64,000 nucleotides of DNA from JAAYED01 sp040772225 (GTDB lineage Bacteria > Chloroflexota > Anaerolineae > UBA1429), in contig JAXGYO010000002.1 in NCBI GenBank assembly GCA_040772225.1, forward strand, positions 1,302,001 through 1,366,000, written 5' to 3'. Shown one piece after another: positions 25,675 through 35,682 of the stretch; position 1 is the stretch's first letter; each line of letters begins with the position of its first letter. The position numbers and the translations under genes are program-made. Under the pieces are notes generated by a model. It saw nothing but the letters and a program-made list of their open reading frames with translations. It was not told where the DNA came from and did not search any database.

Positions 25675-26904
25675 TTACGCGTCGGTCCTGGCCAAGTGCT
25701 CGCGTATCACGTCTCCGAGAATCCGAATCCCCTCGCGGATCGTCTCCGCAGGGACACTCGCAAAGGTCATACGGAAGGTATTGCTGCCGCCTCCATCGAC
25801 AAAGAAGGGGGCCCCAGGGACAAAAGCTACCTTGCGCGCGGCCGCATCTTTGAGCATCTCGGCCGTGTCGATGCTCTCGGGCAGCGTCACCCAGAGGAAC
25901 AGCCCGCCGTCAGGGCGCACATACCGCGCCGCGGTTGGAAAGTACTGGTCGATCGCCTCGCACATGGCATCGCACCGGCGCAGATAGGTCTGCCGGATAC
26001 GCTCCACCTGGGGGCCGAGCCAGTCACGCCTCATGAACTCGTAGGCGATCATCTGAGACAGGCCATTGGTGTGCAGGTCCACTCCCTGCTTGGCCATCAC
26101 CAGCCTGTTGGCAATCTGAGAGGGGCACACGACCCAGGCCAGGCGCAGGCCGGGCGCCAGTGTCTTGCTAAAGGTCCCCGAGTACAGCACAGTCGCCTGC
26201 TCAGGATCGCCGCCGGTACGCGCGGCATCGATGGCCGCGAGCGTGGGCAGAGCTTCCCCGCGGAACCGCAGGCGCCCGTAGGGATCATCTTCGATGATCG
26301 GGACGCCCGCCTCCGCCGCGAGAGCAACGATCCTTTCGCGCCGGCGCAGGCTCATGGTGATGCCCGTCGGATTGTGAAATGTCGGGATCAGGTACATGAA
26401 TTTGACTGCGCGCTCTGACAGCACGCGCTCCATGGCCTCTGCTGAGGCCCCCTCATCGTCCAGCGGAACCGCGGCATACTGCGCGCCGTAGGCGTTGAAC
26501 GACTGCAAAGCGCCCAGGAAGGTCGGGCTCTCCACCAGAATCGTGTCGCCCGGATCGATCAGAATTCTCGGGACAAGATCCAACGCCTGCTGTGACCCGC
26601 TCACAATGACGATATTCTCTACATCTGCAGAAATGCCCTGCGAGCGCATCTCCTCCGCCAGCGCCTGGCGCAGCAACGGCTCGCCGTCCGTCATCCCATA
26701 CTGAAGCGCCTGCCGCGGGTAGGCATCCAGGACCTCTTCGCAGATCAAGCTGATCTGCTCGATGGGGAACAGTTCCGCCTCTGGCCACCCCCCGGCAAAA
26801 GGAATGATATCGGGGGATTGAGCAACTTTGAGAATGTCTCGGATGACCGAGGTTGTCATCTTCTCCAGACGGTCAGCATACAGTGTGTCCCAGGCGACAG
26901 GCAT
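25675..26904 (-). CDS. PLP-dependent aminotransferase, class I/II (LysN-like)
   Basis: The 409-residue protein is a fold-type I aminotransferase. It shows IIPFAGGWPEAELFP, QYGMTDGEPLLRQALAEEM, VSGSQQALDLVPRILIDPGD, PTFHNPTGITMSLRRRE, EDDPYGRLRF and the PLP-lysine segment YSGTFSKTLAPGLRLAWV. This set is typical of 2-aminoadipate/aromatic aminotransferases related to the MocR enzymatic domain. No helix-turn-helix domain is fused, so it is a free-standing enzyme. It is 21 nt downstream of a DMT-family transporter on the same strand, a pairing that could mean amino-acid export or uptake linked to transamination; the substrate is not known. Confidence 0.9.
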   Translation of the reverse strand: MPVAWDTLYADRLEKMTTSVIRDILKVAQSPDIIPFAGGWPEAELFPIEQISLICEEVLDAYPRQALQYGMTDGEPLLRQALAEEMRSQGISADVENIVIVSGSQQALDLVPRILIDPGDTILVESPTFLGALQSFNAYGAQYAAVPLDDEGASAEAMERVLSERAVKFMYLIPTFHNPTGITMSLRRRERIVALAAEAGVPIIEDDPYGRLRFRGEALPTLAAIDAARTGGDPEQATVLYSGTFSKTLAPGLRLAWVVCPSQIANRLVMAKQGVDLHTNGLSQMIAYEFMRRDWLGPQVERIRQTYLRRCDAMCEAIDQYFPTAARYVRPDGGLFLWVTLPESIDTAEMLKDAAARKVAFVPGAPFFVDGGGSNTFRMTFASVPAETIREGIRILGDVIREHLARTDA

Positions 26905-26925
26905 CGTGCTCCCTCCGAACGAGAT

Positions 26926-27852
26926 TTATCTGCTGCCGGCGCCGCTACGGCCCTCGGCCAATGACGCCAGAACGATACCGATCATAATCAGTGGCCCACC
27001 CACCAGGGCCAGCGGCGCCGGCGTTTCACTCAGAATCAGCCAGGCCAGGAGCGTGGCACCGACCGGCTCGCCAAGCAGCGCCACGGTCACCATCAGGGGA
27101 CTAAAGTAGCCGAGCGCCCAGTTGTAGGCAGAATGCCCCAATATCTGCGGTACAAGTGCCAGCAGCACGAACACGACGACCGTCTCTGAAGGATATCCCA
27201 GCAGAGGTTGGCGCGTCAGCAGGCAAAGGGCCAGCAGAATCAGCCCGGCCAGCCCGTAGCAGGGCCAGATATAGGTCAGCGTCGATACTCTGCGGCGTAC
27301 CGTTTGCCCCAGCAGGAGATAGGCAGAGCCTGCCACGGCACCTCCCAACGCCAGCAAATCGCCCAGCAACGCTCGCGACGAGAGGGCAATATCGCCATAC
27401 CCGATGAGCACGCTGCCAGCGAGGGTGATGGCGATGGCTACCAGCATACTTTTGCCGATACGCGCCTTGAGTACAAAGTGGGTGGCGAGGCCGACAAAGA
27501 TCGGATTCGTGGCCACCAGAATGGTCGCGCTCGCCACGGTAGTCAACGTGAGCGAGTAGATCCATGCGGTAAAGTGAACCGCCAGCGCCACGCCGGAACC
27601 GAACAAGGCCATTAGCTCCCGCCGGGACAGGGCGCCCCACTCCTGGCGTGCTTTGCGCCATGCAAAAGGGGTGAGAAACAGGGTCGCCAGCAGGAGCCGC
27701 CACGCACCGATCACCAGTGGCGGTGCGTTGGCCAGACGGATCAGGATGGACGATGTGGAGACAGCGAGGATGCCCGCCAGCAGCATCCCATAGTGCTGCG
27801 GCGGATGACCGAGCGCCGTGCGTTGTTCAGTCCGTTCACCCATCGCTGACAT
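26926..27852 (-). CDS. DMT-superfamily (EamA) transporter
   Basis: The 308-residue protein has ten hydrophobic segments in two EamA repeats. The first repeat begins MLLAGILAVSTSSILIRLANAPPLVIGAWRLLLA; the second includes LLALGGAVAGSAYLLLGQTVRRR and LLGEPVGATLLAWLILSE. ATG 27852 has AGGAGG 8 nt upstream; the frame extends to 27933 with weaker starts. EamA members export amino acids or metabolites. It is 21 nt upstream of the aminotransferase in the same operon. Confidence 0.9.
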   Translation of the reverse strand: MSAMGERTEQRTALGHPPQHYGMLLAGILAVSTSSILIRLANAPPLVIGAWRLLLATLFLTPFAWRKARQEWGALSRRELMALFGSGVALAVHFTAWIYSLTLTTVASATILVATNPIFVGLATHFVLKARIGKSMLVAIAITLAGSVLIGYGDIALSSRALLGDLLALGGAVAGSAYLLLGQTVRRRVSTLTYIWPCYGLAGLILLALCLLTRQPLLGYPSETVVVFVLLALVPQILGHSAYNWALGYFSPLMVTVALLGEPVGATLLAWLILSETPAPLALVGGPLIMIGIVLASLAEGRSGAGSR

Positions 27853-27944
27853 CGGCCGGCCCTCCTGACACATAGGGCAGATGGTAGGCCCCGCGCCTAT
27901 GCCTGTCAAAGACCGGTAAGAAGCGCCGTACAATAGCGATCCGA

Positions 27945-27972
27945 TTGGCTGGCGCTCGCTCTGTGCTACAAT
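27945..27972 (+). promoter_or_regulatory. Promoter of mutL
   Basis: TTGGCT, 16 nt, TACAAT, with TG one base before the -10 (extended -10), 40 nt upstream of the mutL ATG. Confidence 0.6.
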
Positions 27973-28012
27973 GTGCCAGAGTCATTTGCACACCTCGGAG
28001 CACCCTATCCTC

Positions 28013-29761
28013 ATGCCCATTCAAATCCTGCCACCAGAATTGGCCGCCAAGATCGCTGCAGGCGAGGTGATTGAGCGCCCGGCCTCGGTTGTCAAAGAAC
28101 TGGTCGAAAACGCCATCGACGCTGAGGCCGATGACATCCGCATCGAGACAAGCCAGGGCGGACGTCGCATCATCGGCGTGTCCGACAATGGCTGCGGCAT
28201 CCCCGCCGACCAGGTAGAGACGGCCTTTGCGCGTCACGCCACCAGCAAGCTCTCCTCGGTGGAGGATCTCTACCGGGTGCGCACTTTGGGTTTCCGGGGA
28301 GAGGCGCTGGCGAGCATCGCCTCTGTCTCCCGCATGACGCTCTCGACCCGCACGGAAGATGAAGCCGTGGGCACGACCATCGTCTATGAAGGTGGCCGGC
28401 TCCAGCGCACGGGACCGGTGGCGCGGAATCGCGGGACCGAGGTCGCGGTTGAAAACCTGTTCTTCAATACGCCCGCCCGGCTCAAGTTTCTGCGCACCGA
28501 TGCCACAGAGAGCGGTCATGTCGCCAGACTTATCAGCAGCTATTCTCTGGCATTTCCTAGTCGCCGCTTTGAGCTGCGTAGCAACGACCATCTGGTGAGC
28601 CGGACCACCGGGACCGGCGAGATGAAGGACGTTGTGCTGGCGCTGTACGGTCTGGATGTGGCCGAGCAGATGCTCACAGTCCCGGAGAACAGCTACGAGC
28701 GCGATGGCATATCCGTCTCGGGCCTGGTAAGCGCTCCGGCATTGCAGCGCTCAAACCGGCGAGACATCATCTTTTTCGTGAACCATCGGTGGATCCAGGA
28801 CACGTCACTCGCGTATGCAGTAACCCAGGCATACCATACGCTCCTGCCGCAGGGTCGCTATCCACTGGTGGTGTTGAACATCACACTGCCCCCGGAAGAG
28901 GTGGACGTCAACATCCACCCCACCAAGCAGGAAGTGCGCTTTCGCAATCAGGGGGCGGTGTATGCTGCCGTGCAGTGGGCAGTCCGCAGCACCGTCATGT
29001 CACAGAATCCGGTCTCGGTGGCCAGCATGCCAGGACGCACCACCGCCAGCTGGAATAGGCAGTATGATGGCCGTACTGGCACGCTCTCACCCGGCCAGGC
29101 CAGACTGGCTCTCGACCTGCACCGGACGGCTGATACTCCGCCAGCCGCAGAGTCCAGCCTGCTGAGCGCAGAGGCTCGCCCCACAGAGCGTCTGCCAATG
29201 CTCCGGGTCGTAGGCCAGATCGCGCAGACGTACATCGTGGCGGAGGGCCCCGGCGGCATGTACCTGATCGATCAACACGCCGCCCACGAACGCATCCGCT
29301 ACGAAGCCCTGCAGGAGCAGCGGGCGGCCTCAAAAGTGCCGTCGCAGGAACTCCTCAACCCGCCCGTCGTCCAGGTCAGCCCGCAACAAAGCGCGCTGCT
29401 GGAGGACCACCTGAGCGACCTTGACGCCTATGGCTTTGACATCTCACTCTTTGGACACAATGCCTTCCTTATCAAGGCTGTGCCCCATGGGCTGCCACCT
29501 GACTTGATCAGCATCGCGGTGATGGAGATGCTGGATGCCGCCAGCGAGGGCGGCTCCGGGTTCTCCTGGGCCGATCAGGCGCTAATGACACTCGCCTGCC
29601 ATACAGCCGTCCGCGGCGGACAGACGCTCACAGCCCAGGAGATGCGCGACCTGGTACAGCAACTGGAACGCACGGCACTGCCGCACACCTGCCCCCATGG
29701 GCGCCCCACCATGATCCATGTGAGCCAGAACGAGTTGGAGCGCTACTTTGGGAGAACCTGA
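28013..29761 (+). CDS. mutL: DNA mismatch repair protein MutL with endonuclease motif
   Basis: The 582-residue protein couples MutS to strand removal. The GHKL ATPase domain shows IAAGEVIERPASVVKELVEN, DNGCGIP, TLGFRGEALASIASVS and GTEVAVENLFFNTPARLKF. The C-terminal dimerisation domain contains DQHAAHERIRYE (about residue 420), which fits the DQHA(X)2E(X)4E metal motif of nicking MutL proteins; such proteins are used by bacteria lacking MutH. A Thr/Ser-rich linker separates the domains. ATG 28013 is used because the family start PIQILPPELAAKIAAGEV follows; the frame opens at 27971. mutS is not in the window. Confidence 0.96.
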   Translation: MPIQILPPELAAKIAAGEVIERPASVVKELVENAIDAEADDIRIETSQGGRRIIGVSDNGCGIPADQVETAFARHATSKLSSVEDLYRVRTLGFRGEALASIASVSRMTLSTRTEDEAVGTTIVYEGGRLQRTGPVARNRGTEVAVENLFFNTPARLKFLRTDATESGHVARLISSYSLAFPSRRFELRSNDHLVSRTTGTGEMKDVVLALYGLDVAEQMLTVPENSYERDGISVSGLVSAPALQRSNRRDIIFFVNHRWIQDTSLAYAVTQAYHTLLPQGRYPLVVLNITLPPEEVDVNIHPTKQEVRFRNQGAVYAAVQWAVRSTVMSQNPVSVASMPGRTTASWNRQYDGRTGTLSPGQARLALDLHRTADTPPAAESSLLSAEARPTERLPMLRVVGQIAQTYIVAEGPGGMYLIDQHAAHERIRYEALQEQRAASKVPSQELLNPPVVQVSPQQSALLEDHLSDLDAYGFDISLFGHNAFLIKAVPHGLPPDLISIAVMEMLDAASEGGSGFSWADQALMTLACHTAVRGGQTLTAQEMRDLVQQLERTALPHTCPHGRPTMIHVSQNELERYFGRT

Positions 29762-29826
29762 CCAAGCAACCAGAGGCGTCCGGCTGCGTATAGGGTGCAG
29801 AAGCATTCGTGCACCAGGGAGGAATC

Positions 29827-30291
29827 ATGCGACGCCTGTACCGCAGTCGAAATGACCGCATCATCGCTGGCGTTTGTGGGGGGCTCGGTCTGCACCTGGG
29901 CGTCAACCCGCTGATCTTTCGTATCCTCTTTGTCCTGCTGAGTTCAGCAGGCGGGCTGGGAGTGCCCCTCTATCTGATCCTGTGGATCATCATCCCGGAC
30001 GCCCGCGAGGTCTTTCAGGCCGAAGAGCGCAGCCTGGGCAGCCAGGTTGCCAATCCGGGATCCGATACGAGCCGCCTCGACGAGACGCCCCTGCCGGATT
30101 GGGCAACTGAACCCGACAGAACCAGCTCCGCAGAGTGGCCCGTTCTTCTCGGGGTCGTCCTGGTCGGCCTCGGCCTGATGATTCTGTTGCGGAATCTGGG
30201 CCTCTTTTCATGGCTGAGGATTCTCGCACCGGTAGCGGTGGTTGCCCTTGGCATCGCCCTGCTGATTGAGGTCCTCAACAAGCGTCCCTAG
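29827..30291 (+). CDS. PspC-domain membrane protein
   Basis: The 154-residue protein opens with a PspC domain: RRLYRSRNDRIIAGVCGGLG, GVNPLIFRILFVLLSS and PLYLILWIIIPD. A hydrophilic linker (about 65-105) is followed by two transmembrane helices (VLLGVVLVGLGLMILL and ILAPVAVVALGIALLI) like the LiaF/DUF5668 membrane part. ATG 29827 is behind GGAGG. Such proteins take part in envelope-stress signalling. It lies 65 nt after mutL and is followed by a strong bidirectional terminator. Confidence 0.88.
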   Translation: MRRLYRSRNDRIIAGVCGGLGLHLGVNPLIFRILFVLLSSAGGLGVPLYLILWIIIPDAREVFQAEERSLGSQVANPGSDTSRLDETPLPDWATEPDRTSSAEWPVLLGVVLVGLGLMILLRNLGLFSWLRILAPVAVVALGIALLIEVLNKRP

Positions 30292-30343
30292 CTTTGGCCC
30301 TGTCCAGGTGCGTGGCGTTACCGAGCGCACCAGGTTTCACTGG

Positions 30344-30378
30344 CAAAAAAACTCCCCGCGCGAGCGCGGGGAGTTTTG
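30344..30378. terminator. Bidirectional terminator between pspC and lon
   Basis: A run of seven A, the perfect inverted repeat ACTCCCCGCGC / GCGCGGGGAGT and TTTT on the other side. It serves the plus-strand PspC gene and the minus-strand lon gene, whose stop is 20 nt away. Confidence 0.93.
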
Positions 30379-30397
30379 ATCGTCCAGCCTCGATATC

Positions 30398-32830
30398 TCA
30401 GGCTTGATCGTACAGGGCATCAATCCGAGCGTTTGGATCCACATCCGGCGACAGCGCGATCGGCAGCACCTGATCCATCGAGTCCACAAAGACCAGATTG
30501 AGCCCGCGTCTCATCCTGGGCGGTATCTCCGACAGGTCGCGCTTGTTACGCCCCGGAAGCACCATCGTGGTGAGACCGGCGCGGTGCGCAGCCAGCATCT
30601 TTTCGCGCACGCCCCCGATAGGGAGTACCCGGCCGCGCAACGTGATCTCACCCGTCATCGCCACATTGTGTACGACGGGCCTGCCAGTCAGCGCGGAAAT
30701 GAGAGCTGTAGCGATCGTGATACCGGCCGAGGGCCCATCCTTGGGCACAGCGCCCTCGGGCACATGGATATGGATATCGATCTTGTCGAAATCCAGCTCC
30801 TCAAGACCGAGATCATCCGCCCGCGAGCGGGTGTAGCTCAGGGCGGCCTGAGCCGACTCTTGCATGATGTCGCCCAGCTGACCGGTCATGAGCAGGCTTC
30901 CCTTGCCAGGGAGGACTGTTACCTCAATCGACAGGGTATCGCCGCCCGATTCGGTCCATGCGAGCCCCGTAGCGACACCGACCTCGTCCTGGTTCTCAGC
31001 CTCGCCGATGCTGTACCGCGGCGGCCCCAGGTAGCGCGTGAGCGACTGGCAGCCGATAGACTTGGGCGCGGGCTTGCCCTCCGCGACCCTGCGAGCGACC
31101 TTCCGACAGATGTTCGCAATCTCCCGCTCCAGGTTGCGCACGCCAGCCTCTTGCGTGTACTCACGAATCAGCGTCTGTAGGGTGGCGCGCGAAAAGCTGA
31201 GATTCGCCAGACCGTTTTGCTCCAGCTGCCTCGGGATGATGAATCGCTCGGCGATGGACAGCTTTTCCTCCTCCATGTACCCGGGGAACTCGATGACCTC
31301 CATGCGGTCCAGCAGAGGATCGGGAATCGTATCCAGCATATTCGCTGTCGTGATGAACATCACCTTCGACAGATCAAAGGGCAATTCCAGATAGTGATCC
31401 GAGAAGGCATTGTTCTGCTCTGGATCCAGCACCTCCAGAAGTGCTGCCGAAGGATCTCCCCGAAAATCCATACCGACCTTGTCGATCTCATCGAGCATGA
31501 ACACCGGGTTCGATGACTCGGCCCGTCGCATCGTCTGGATGATCCGCCCTGGCAGGGCGCCCACGTAGGTACGGCGATGCCCTCTGATCTCGGCTTCGTC
31601 GCGGATACCGCCCAGACTGACACGGACAAAGTTCCGTCCCAGTGCTTTGGCGATCGACCTGCCCAGTGAGGTCTTGCCCGTGCCGGGAGGCCCAACAAAG
31701 CAGAGTATGGGGCTCTTCATCTTGTCCGCAGCCAGCTGGCGCACAGCCATGTGCTCCAGAATGCGCTCCTTGGCCTTGGGCAGACCAAAGTGTGTTTCAT
31801 CCAGGATCCGCTGCGCCACCTTGAGGTCCAGATTGTCCTCTGTCTGTACACCCCACGGCAGCGAGATGATCCAATCCAGATAGGTGCGGATGATGCCGCT
31901 CTCCGGCGAAGCGGAGGACAGGCCCTCGAGGCGATGCAGCTCCCGCTCGGCGCGCTTTTCGATCTCTTCTGGCAGGTTGAGCGCCCCCAGCTGCTCGCGC
32001 AGATCCTTAACTTCCTCGACGAAAGGATCTCCCTCGCCCAGTTCATCCTGCATCACGCGGATCTGCTCGCGCAAAAAATACTCGCGCTGCCCCTTGTCGA
32101 TGCCTTCTTGCACTTGCGACTGGATACGATTCTCCAGCTCGAGCACATCCAGCTCTGTAGCCAGCTCGATACTGAGATGCTCCAGCCGGCGCGTGGCGTC
32201 CAACTCCTCAAGGAGCTCCTGCCGGCGAGGTACCTGCAGATCGATGATCGAGGCCACAAGATCCGCCAACAGGCCAGGCTCCTCGGCGTTCACAGCGGCC
32301 ACGTAGGCATCCTCGGGCAGATTGTTGTTGAGCTGGACCACTTTTTCGAACAGCGCCAGCACCGCGCGCATCAGCGCCTCGGTTGAGAGCGACGTCTCCC
32401 AGTGATCCTCCAGCGCAACGGCCTGCACCGTGAGGTGGGGATACTGCTGAACAAAGCGCTCCACCTTGACCCGTCGCTGGCCTTGCACCCAGATGCTGGC
32501 TGAGCCATCTGGCATCCGCAGGCGCCGCCCGATGATAATCTCTGTCCCAATCTGGTACAGATCCTGCTCTCCAGGCTCTTCGACGTCCTGCTCTCGCTGC
32601 GCCAGAGCGATCATCCGCCTGCCGCCCTCCATCGCGGCCTCAACCGCGCTGAGGGAGCTGTTTCGCCCGACGAGAAGGGGAACCATCATATGCGGATACA
32701 TGACTGCATCACGCAAGGCCAGCACTGGCAGTTCTAACAGATCGTCCTCTTCATCCGACTGGAAGCGCTCGAAATCCTCCTCCAGCCAGTCATCGAACAT
32801 GCCGCCATCATCCATGTACTCTTGAGCCAT
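30398..32830 (-). CDS. lon: ATP-dependent protease Lon
   Basis: The 810-residue protein has the N-terminal substrate domain (LPVLALRDAVMYPHMMVPLLVGR), a long coiled region, the AAA+ module with Walker A GPPGTGKTS, Walker B FMLDEIDKVG and RGHRRTYVGALPGRI, and the C-terminal protease with the catalytic Ser in PKDGPSAG and Lys in REKMLAAHRAG. An acidic N-terminal extension (MDDGGMFDDWLEEDFERF) precedes the usual start. Lon degrades misfolded and regulatory proteins. It faces the STAND gene across a 150-nt divergent intergenic region with no CIRCE copy visible. Confidence 0.96.
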   Translation of the reverse strand: MAQEYMDDGGMFDDWLEEDFERFQSDEEDDLLELPVLALRDAVMYPHMMVPLLVGRNSSLSAVEAAMEGGRRMIALAQREQDVEEPGEQDLYQIGTEIIIGRRLRMPDGSASIWVQGQRRVKVERFVQQYPHLTVQAVALEDHWETSLSTEALMRAVLALFEKVVQLNNNLPEDAYVAAVNAEEPGLLADLVASIIDLQVPRRQELLEELDATRRLEHLSIELATELDVLELENRIQSQVQEGIDKGQREYFLREQIRVMQDELGEGDPFVEEVKDLREQLGALNLPEEIEKRAERELHRLEGLSSASPESGIIRTYLDWIISLPWGVQTEDNLDLKVAQRILDETHFGLPKAKERILEHMAVRQLAADKMKSPILCFVGPPGTGKTSLGRSIAKALGRNFVRVSLGGIRDEAEIRGHRRTYVGALPGRIIQTMRRAESSNPVFMLDEIDKVGMDFRGDPSAALLEVLDPEQNNAFSDHYLELPFDLSKVMFITTANMLDTIPDPLLDRMEVIEFPGYMEEEKLSIAERFIIPRQLEQNGLANLSFSRATLQTLIREYTQEAGVRNLEREIANICRKVARRVAEGKPAPKSIGCQSLTRYLGPPRYSIGEAENQDEVGVATGLAWTESGGDTLSIEVTVLPGKGSLLMTGQLGDIMQESAQAALSYTRSRADDLGLEELDFDKIDIHIHVPEGAVPKDGPSAGITIATALISALTGRPVVHNVAMTGEITLRGRVLPIGGVREKMLAAHRAGLTTMVLPGRNKRDLSEIPPRMRRGLNLVFVDSMDQVLPIALSPDVDPNARIDALYDQA

Positions 32831-32892
32831 AGGGCCATTACCCCTTAGAGTTATTCATATTTGGCCTTCTATGATAGTCCATAGGAGACCCT

Positions 32893-32921
32893 TTAGCAAA
32901 AGGTGAGCCTTACGGTATAAT
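32893..32921 (+). promoter_or_regulatory. Promoter of the STAND-lipase pair
   Basis: TTAGCA, 17 nt, TATAAT, about 62 nt upstream of the TTG start at 32984. Confidence 0.75.
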
Positions 32922-32983
32922 GTCAGTCGTGGCCTCTGGCCCCACCCACCCTATCACATGCTTTGCCAAATTGGAGGCATTCG

Positions 32984-35620
32984 TTGACTGACACCTACAG
33001 CCTGCCTGATGCTGGACAGCCGGGCGCACTGCTACAATCACCGATCACCGGGCTCATCGGCCGGTCGCGCGAACTCGCGGAACTGGAGACGCTCCTCTCC
33101 GCAGACAGAGCAGCCCCTGTTTGGCTTACGGGGTATGAGGGCATCGGCAAGACGGCTTTGATCTGCGAGACAGCCCGGAAACTGGTGGCCTCCGGGCGCT
33201 TTGAGCGCGTCGTGTACACAAGCCTTGGGGTGGCCGGAATCACCGAGGCAACGCTTTACGATCTGGGTCAGTCACTGATCGGCCCCGAGTTCAAGCTCTC
33301 CGAGAACGCCCTGCCAGAGATTGAACAGGCGCTGGCCGACCGGCCGACTCTCGTCATCTGGGATGATGTGGGCACCATTCTCTACGGAGGCTCACAGGCC
33401 CTTGATCAACCAGCCCTGCTCACCTGGTATCAGACGGCGAACCGCATCGCCACTCAGGGCAGGAGCGCCCTCTGCCTGATTTCGGATGGCATCGAGCTTC
33501 CGCCGAGCTCTCGCCGGCTGGCCGGGGTTCAGGAGTATCAGGTGGGGATTCTGGCGGACGACGCCGCGACAGAATTGGGGCAAGCGCTCGACCAGGCCAC
33601 GGCCAGGCAAGAGCCTCTCACCAGTTGGCAACAACTGGTAGGGTGGCTCGGTGGACACCCGCTCGCTCTGCGCTGTCTCTCCGCGGCGAGAGGGGAGCGC
33701 TCGCTGGAGCCGGTGGCGGCTAACTTGCTGGCCAGGGCTCCGGGCCTGCAATCGGGAGAGGGGCGCTTTCGTAATCGCGCCCTCGAGGTAGCCCTGGATC
33801 AACTGGTTGGCACCCTCAGCGATGATCTGCGCGAGCGCCTGACTGATCTGGGCATATTTGTCGGCGGGTTTGTGCAGAACCTTGGCCCAGAGATCCTGGA
33901 GATAACGCGCGAGCAATGGGTGGACGGGTCCGCTCCCCTGGAGCAGGCGGGGTTGGTATGGAACGAACCTGCCCCGCTGCTGACGATCCCCGTGGTGCGT
34001 ATTCATCCAGCCCTGGGACGATGGGCCGAACGCCGGCTGGGCAGCGATCGTCGCGCTGAGCTCGCCGCAGCGCACTCTAGCCACTATTTCGGGTTCATCT
34101 CATGGATATTTAGGTCTGCAAGCACGATTCAAGAGCGAGGCCCCAGGCTCTTTTACCGGGAGCTCGGCAATGTGCGCCGAGGGCTCGCGAGTATACTCGC
34201 CTCAGGCGAGGTGTCAGTAGCGATCAACTACATTCAGGTGTACAACGCGCTGCTCAAGGAACTCGGGTTTGAGCAAGAATCGGCTCGCGCCACTGATGCA
34301 GTCAGCGCGGCAACGCAGACGCTTCTCCCCCAGGAGGGCCCTTGGACGCAGCCGGGTGTCGAGATAGCCCTCAAGCAAGCAGAAGCGTTCATGTCGTCGG
34401 GCGATGTGCAAAAGGCTGGGAGCCTGCTGAGCCAGCTCGCGGTGCGTTTCGAGCGTCCGGACGGCGTCGACTATAGAGGACAGCAGGCAACGCTGGACCA
34501 CGTGCGTATCCTGGTGGACCTGGCCCACGTCTTGCGAGCCACGCAGCACGCGGATGTGGCCGTGCGCAGCCTGAATGAAGCCCTGGCTCTGCTGGACCCC
34601 TTCGATGCCAATGAAGCCACCCGCACGCGCCGGGCCGAGATCTACAGCGATCTCGTGGAGGTTCATCTCCAGCTTGGACAGATAGAGGACGCCGCCGGTG
34701 CCTGCCAGAGAGGGTTGTCGGCGTTGGGCGATCTGGACAACCCACAGCTGAGAACCAATCTGCACACCCGGGCAGCCTTTCTCGCCGTCAAGCAGAGTGA
34801 CCTGGACAGGGCCCGCGAGGAACTGCAGAAGGCTGCCTCCATCATGACGGAAAACAGCGATCTTGCAGGCCTGGCTGCCATCGAGAACCAACTGGCGACG
34901 CTGGATCTGCGCTCTCCGGAGGGCATTCCCTCAGCCATGGAGCATCTAGACCGAGCGATCAGCCACGCACGCGAGGGGGGACAGTGGCTGGTTGAGGCGC
35001 AGCTACATTCCCAGAGAGCGCAGTTGGCCGCGCAGCAGCGCATGTTCGATGCTGCCGAGAACGAACTCCGTGAGGCTGTTGCCCTGTACGAGTCCAACGG
35101 CGCGTCCGGATTGCTGACCATGGCCCGCGCAACATTGGCCGAGTTTCTGCTGCGCCGTAGCCGTCCCGAGGAAGCGCAGTCTGCAGCGGAGCTCGCCCTG
35201 GAGGCTGGAAAAGCCAGCGGGCAGGGTATTCCGTGGGAGTTGTACCTGCTCCTGCAGCGAATCGCTACGGCGCGTGAGGATGAAGCAGAACACGCCAGGT
35301 GGCGTGCACTGACGATAGAAGCCTATGCCCAATCACCGGCGGCAGCCGCAGTGGTGAATCGGTTTACCCCTCTATTCGAGGCCCTTGCCAAAGCCTCACA
35401 GGGTGAGGCTTTGGACACCGATGCAGCCGAGATGCTCGAGTCGATGGAGAATAACGCGCAGTCAAAGGAACTGGCCCAGAGCCTTTGGCGCGTCCTCTCG
35501 GGGGAGCGCGGCGATGCCCTCTTTGGCAGGCTGGATCACGTTGGCACCGCGGTGGTTCGTGCGCTTCTGAAGCGGATAGACGATGCCTCCGCGGGAGAGG
35601 CGCCGGTGGCAGACGCCTAG
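32984..35620 (+). CDS. STAND-family ATPase with helical (TPR-like) repeats
   Basis: From TTG 32984 (GGAGG 6 nt upstream) the product is 878 residues. Near the N-terminus are the NB-ARC-like parts: GLIGRSRELAEL, Walker A GYEGIGKT (about 50-57), Walker B VIWDD (about 124-128) and GGHPLALRCL, the GxP motif of STAND proteins, followed by a winged-helix region. From about residue 430 to 800 there are repeated helix pairs resembling TPRs (for example QLGQIEDAAGACQRGLSAL, SDLDRAREELQKAASI). STAND proteins are switch ATPases that oligomerise on sensing a ligand. No fused effector domain is visible at either end; the lipase gene 62 nt downstream may supply it. The frame extends upstream to another TTG at 32963. 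Confidence 0.85.
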   Translation: MTDTYSLPDAGQPGALLQSPITGLIGRSRELAELETLLSADRAAPVWLTGYEGIGKTALICETARKLVASGRFERVVYTSLGVAGITEATLYDLGQSLIGPEFKLSENALPEIEQALADRPTLVIWDDVGTILYGGSQALDQPALLTWYQTANRIATQGRSALCLISDGIELPPSSRRLAGVQEYQVGILADDAATELGQALDQATARQEPLTSWQQLVGWLGGHPLALRCLSAARGERSLEPVAANLLARAPGLQSGEGRFRNRALEVALDQLVGTLSDDLRERLTDLGIFVGGFVQNLGPEILEITREQWVDGSAPLEQAGLVWNEPAPLLTIPVVRIHPALGRWAERRLGSDRRAELAAAHSSHYFGFISWIFRSASTIQERGPRLFYRELGNVRRGLASILASGEVSVAINYIQVYNALLKELGFEQESARATDAVSAATQTLLPQEGPWTQPGVEIALKQAEAFMSSGDVQKAGSLLSQLAVRFERPDGVDYRGQQATLDHVRILVDLAHVLRATQHADVAVRSLNEALALLDPFDANEATRTRRAEIYSDLVEVHLQLGQIEDAAGACQRGLSALGDLDNPQLRTNLHTRAAFLAVKQSDLDRAREELQKAASIMTENSDLAGLAAIENQLATLDLRSPEGIPSAMEHLDRAISHAREGGQWLVEAQLHSQRAQLAAQQRMFDAAENELREAVALYESNGASGLLTMARATLAEFLLRRSRPEEAQSAAELALEAGKASGQGIPWELYLLLQRIATAREDEAEHARWRALTIEAYAQSPAAAAVVNRFTPLFEALAKASQGEALDTDAAEMLESMENNAQSKELAQSLWRVLSGERGDALFGRLDHVGTAVVRALLKRIDDASAGEAPVADA

Positions 35621-35682
35621 CAGGACAGAATCACTGCCACAAGTCATAGCCAATGTCACCATAGGAAGAAGCGAGAACGATC

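Noticed and set aside
27836..28591. 251-codon minus-strand frame opposite mutL
   Set aside because: It overlaps the conserved ATPase domain of mutL and has no recognisable motif; it is a shadow of a GC-rich gene.
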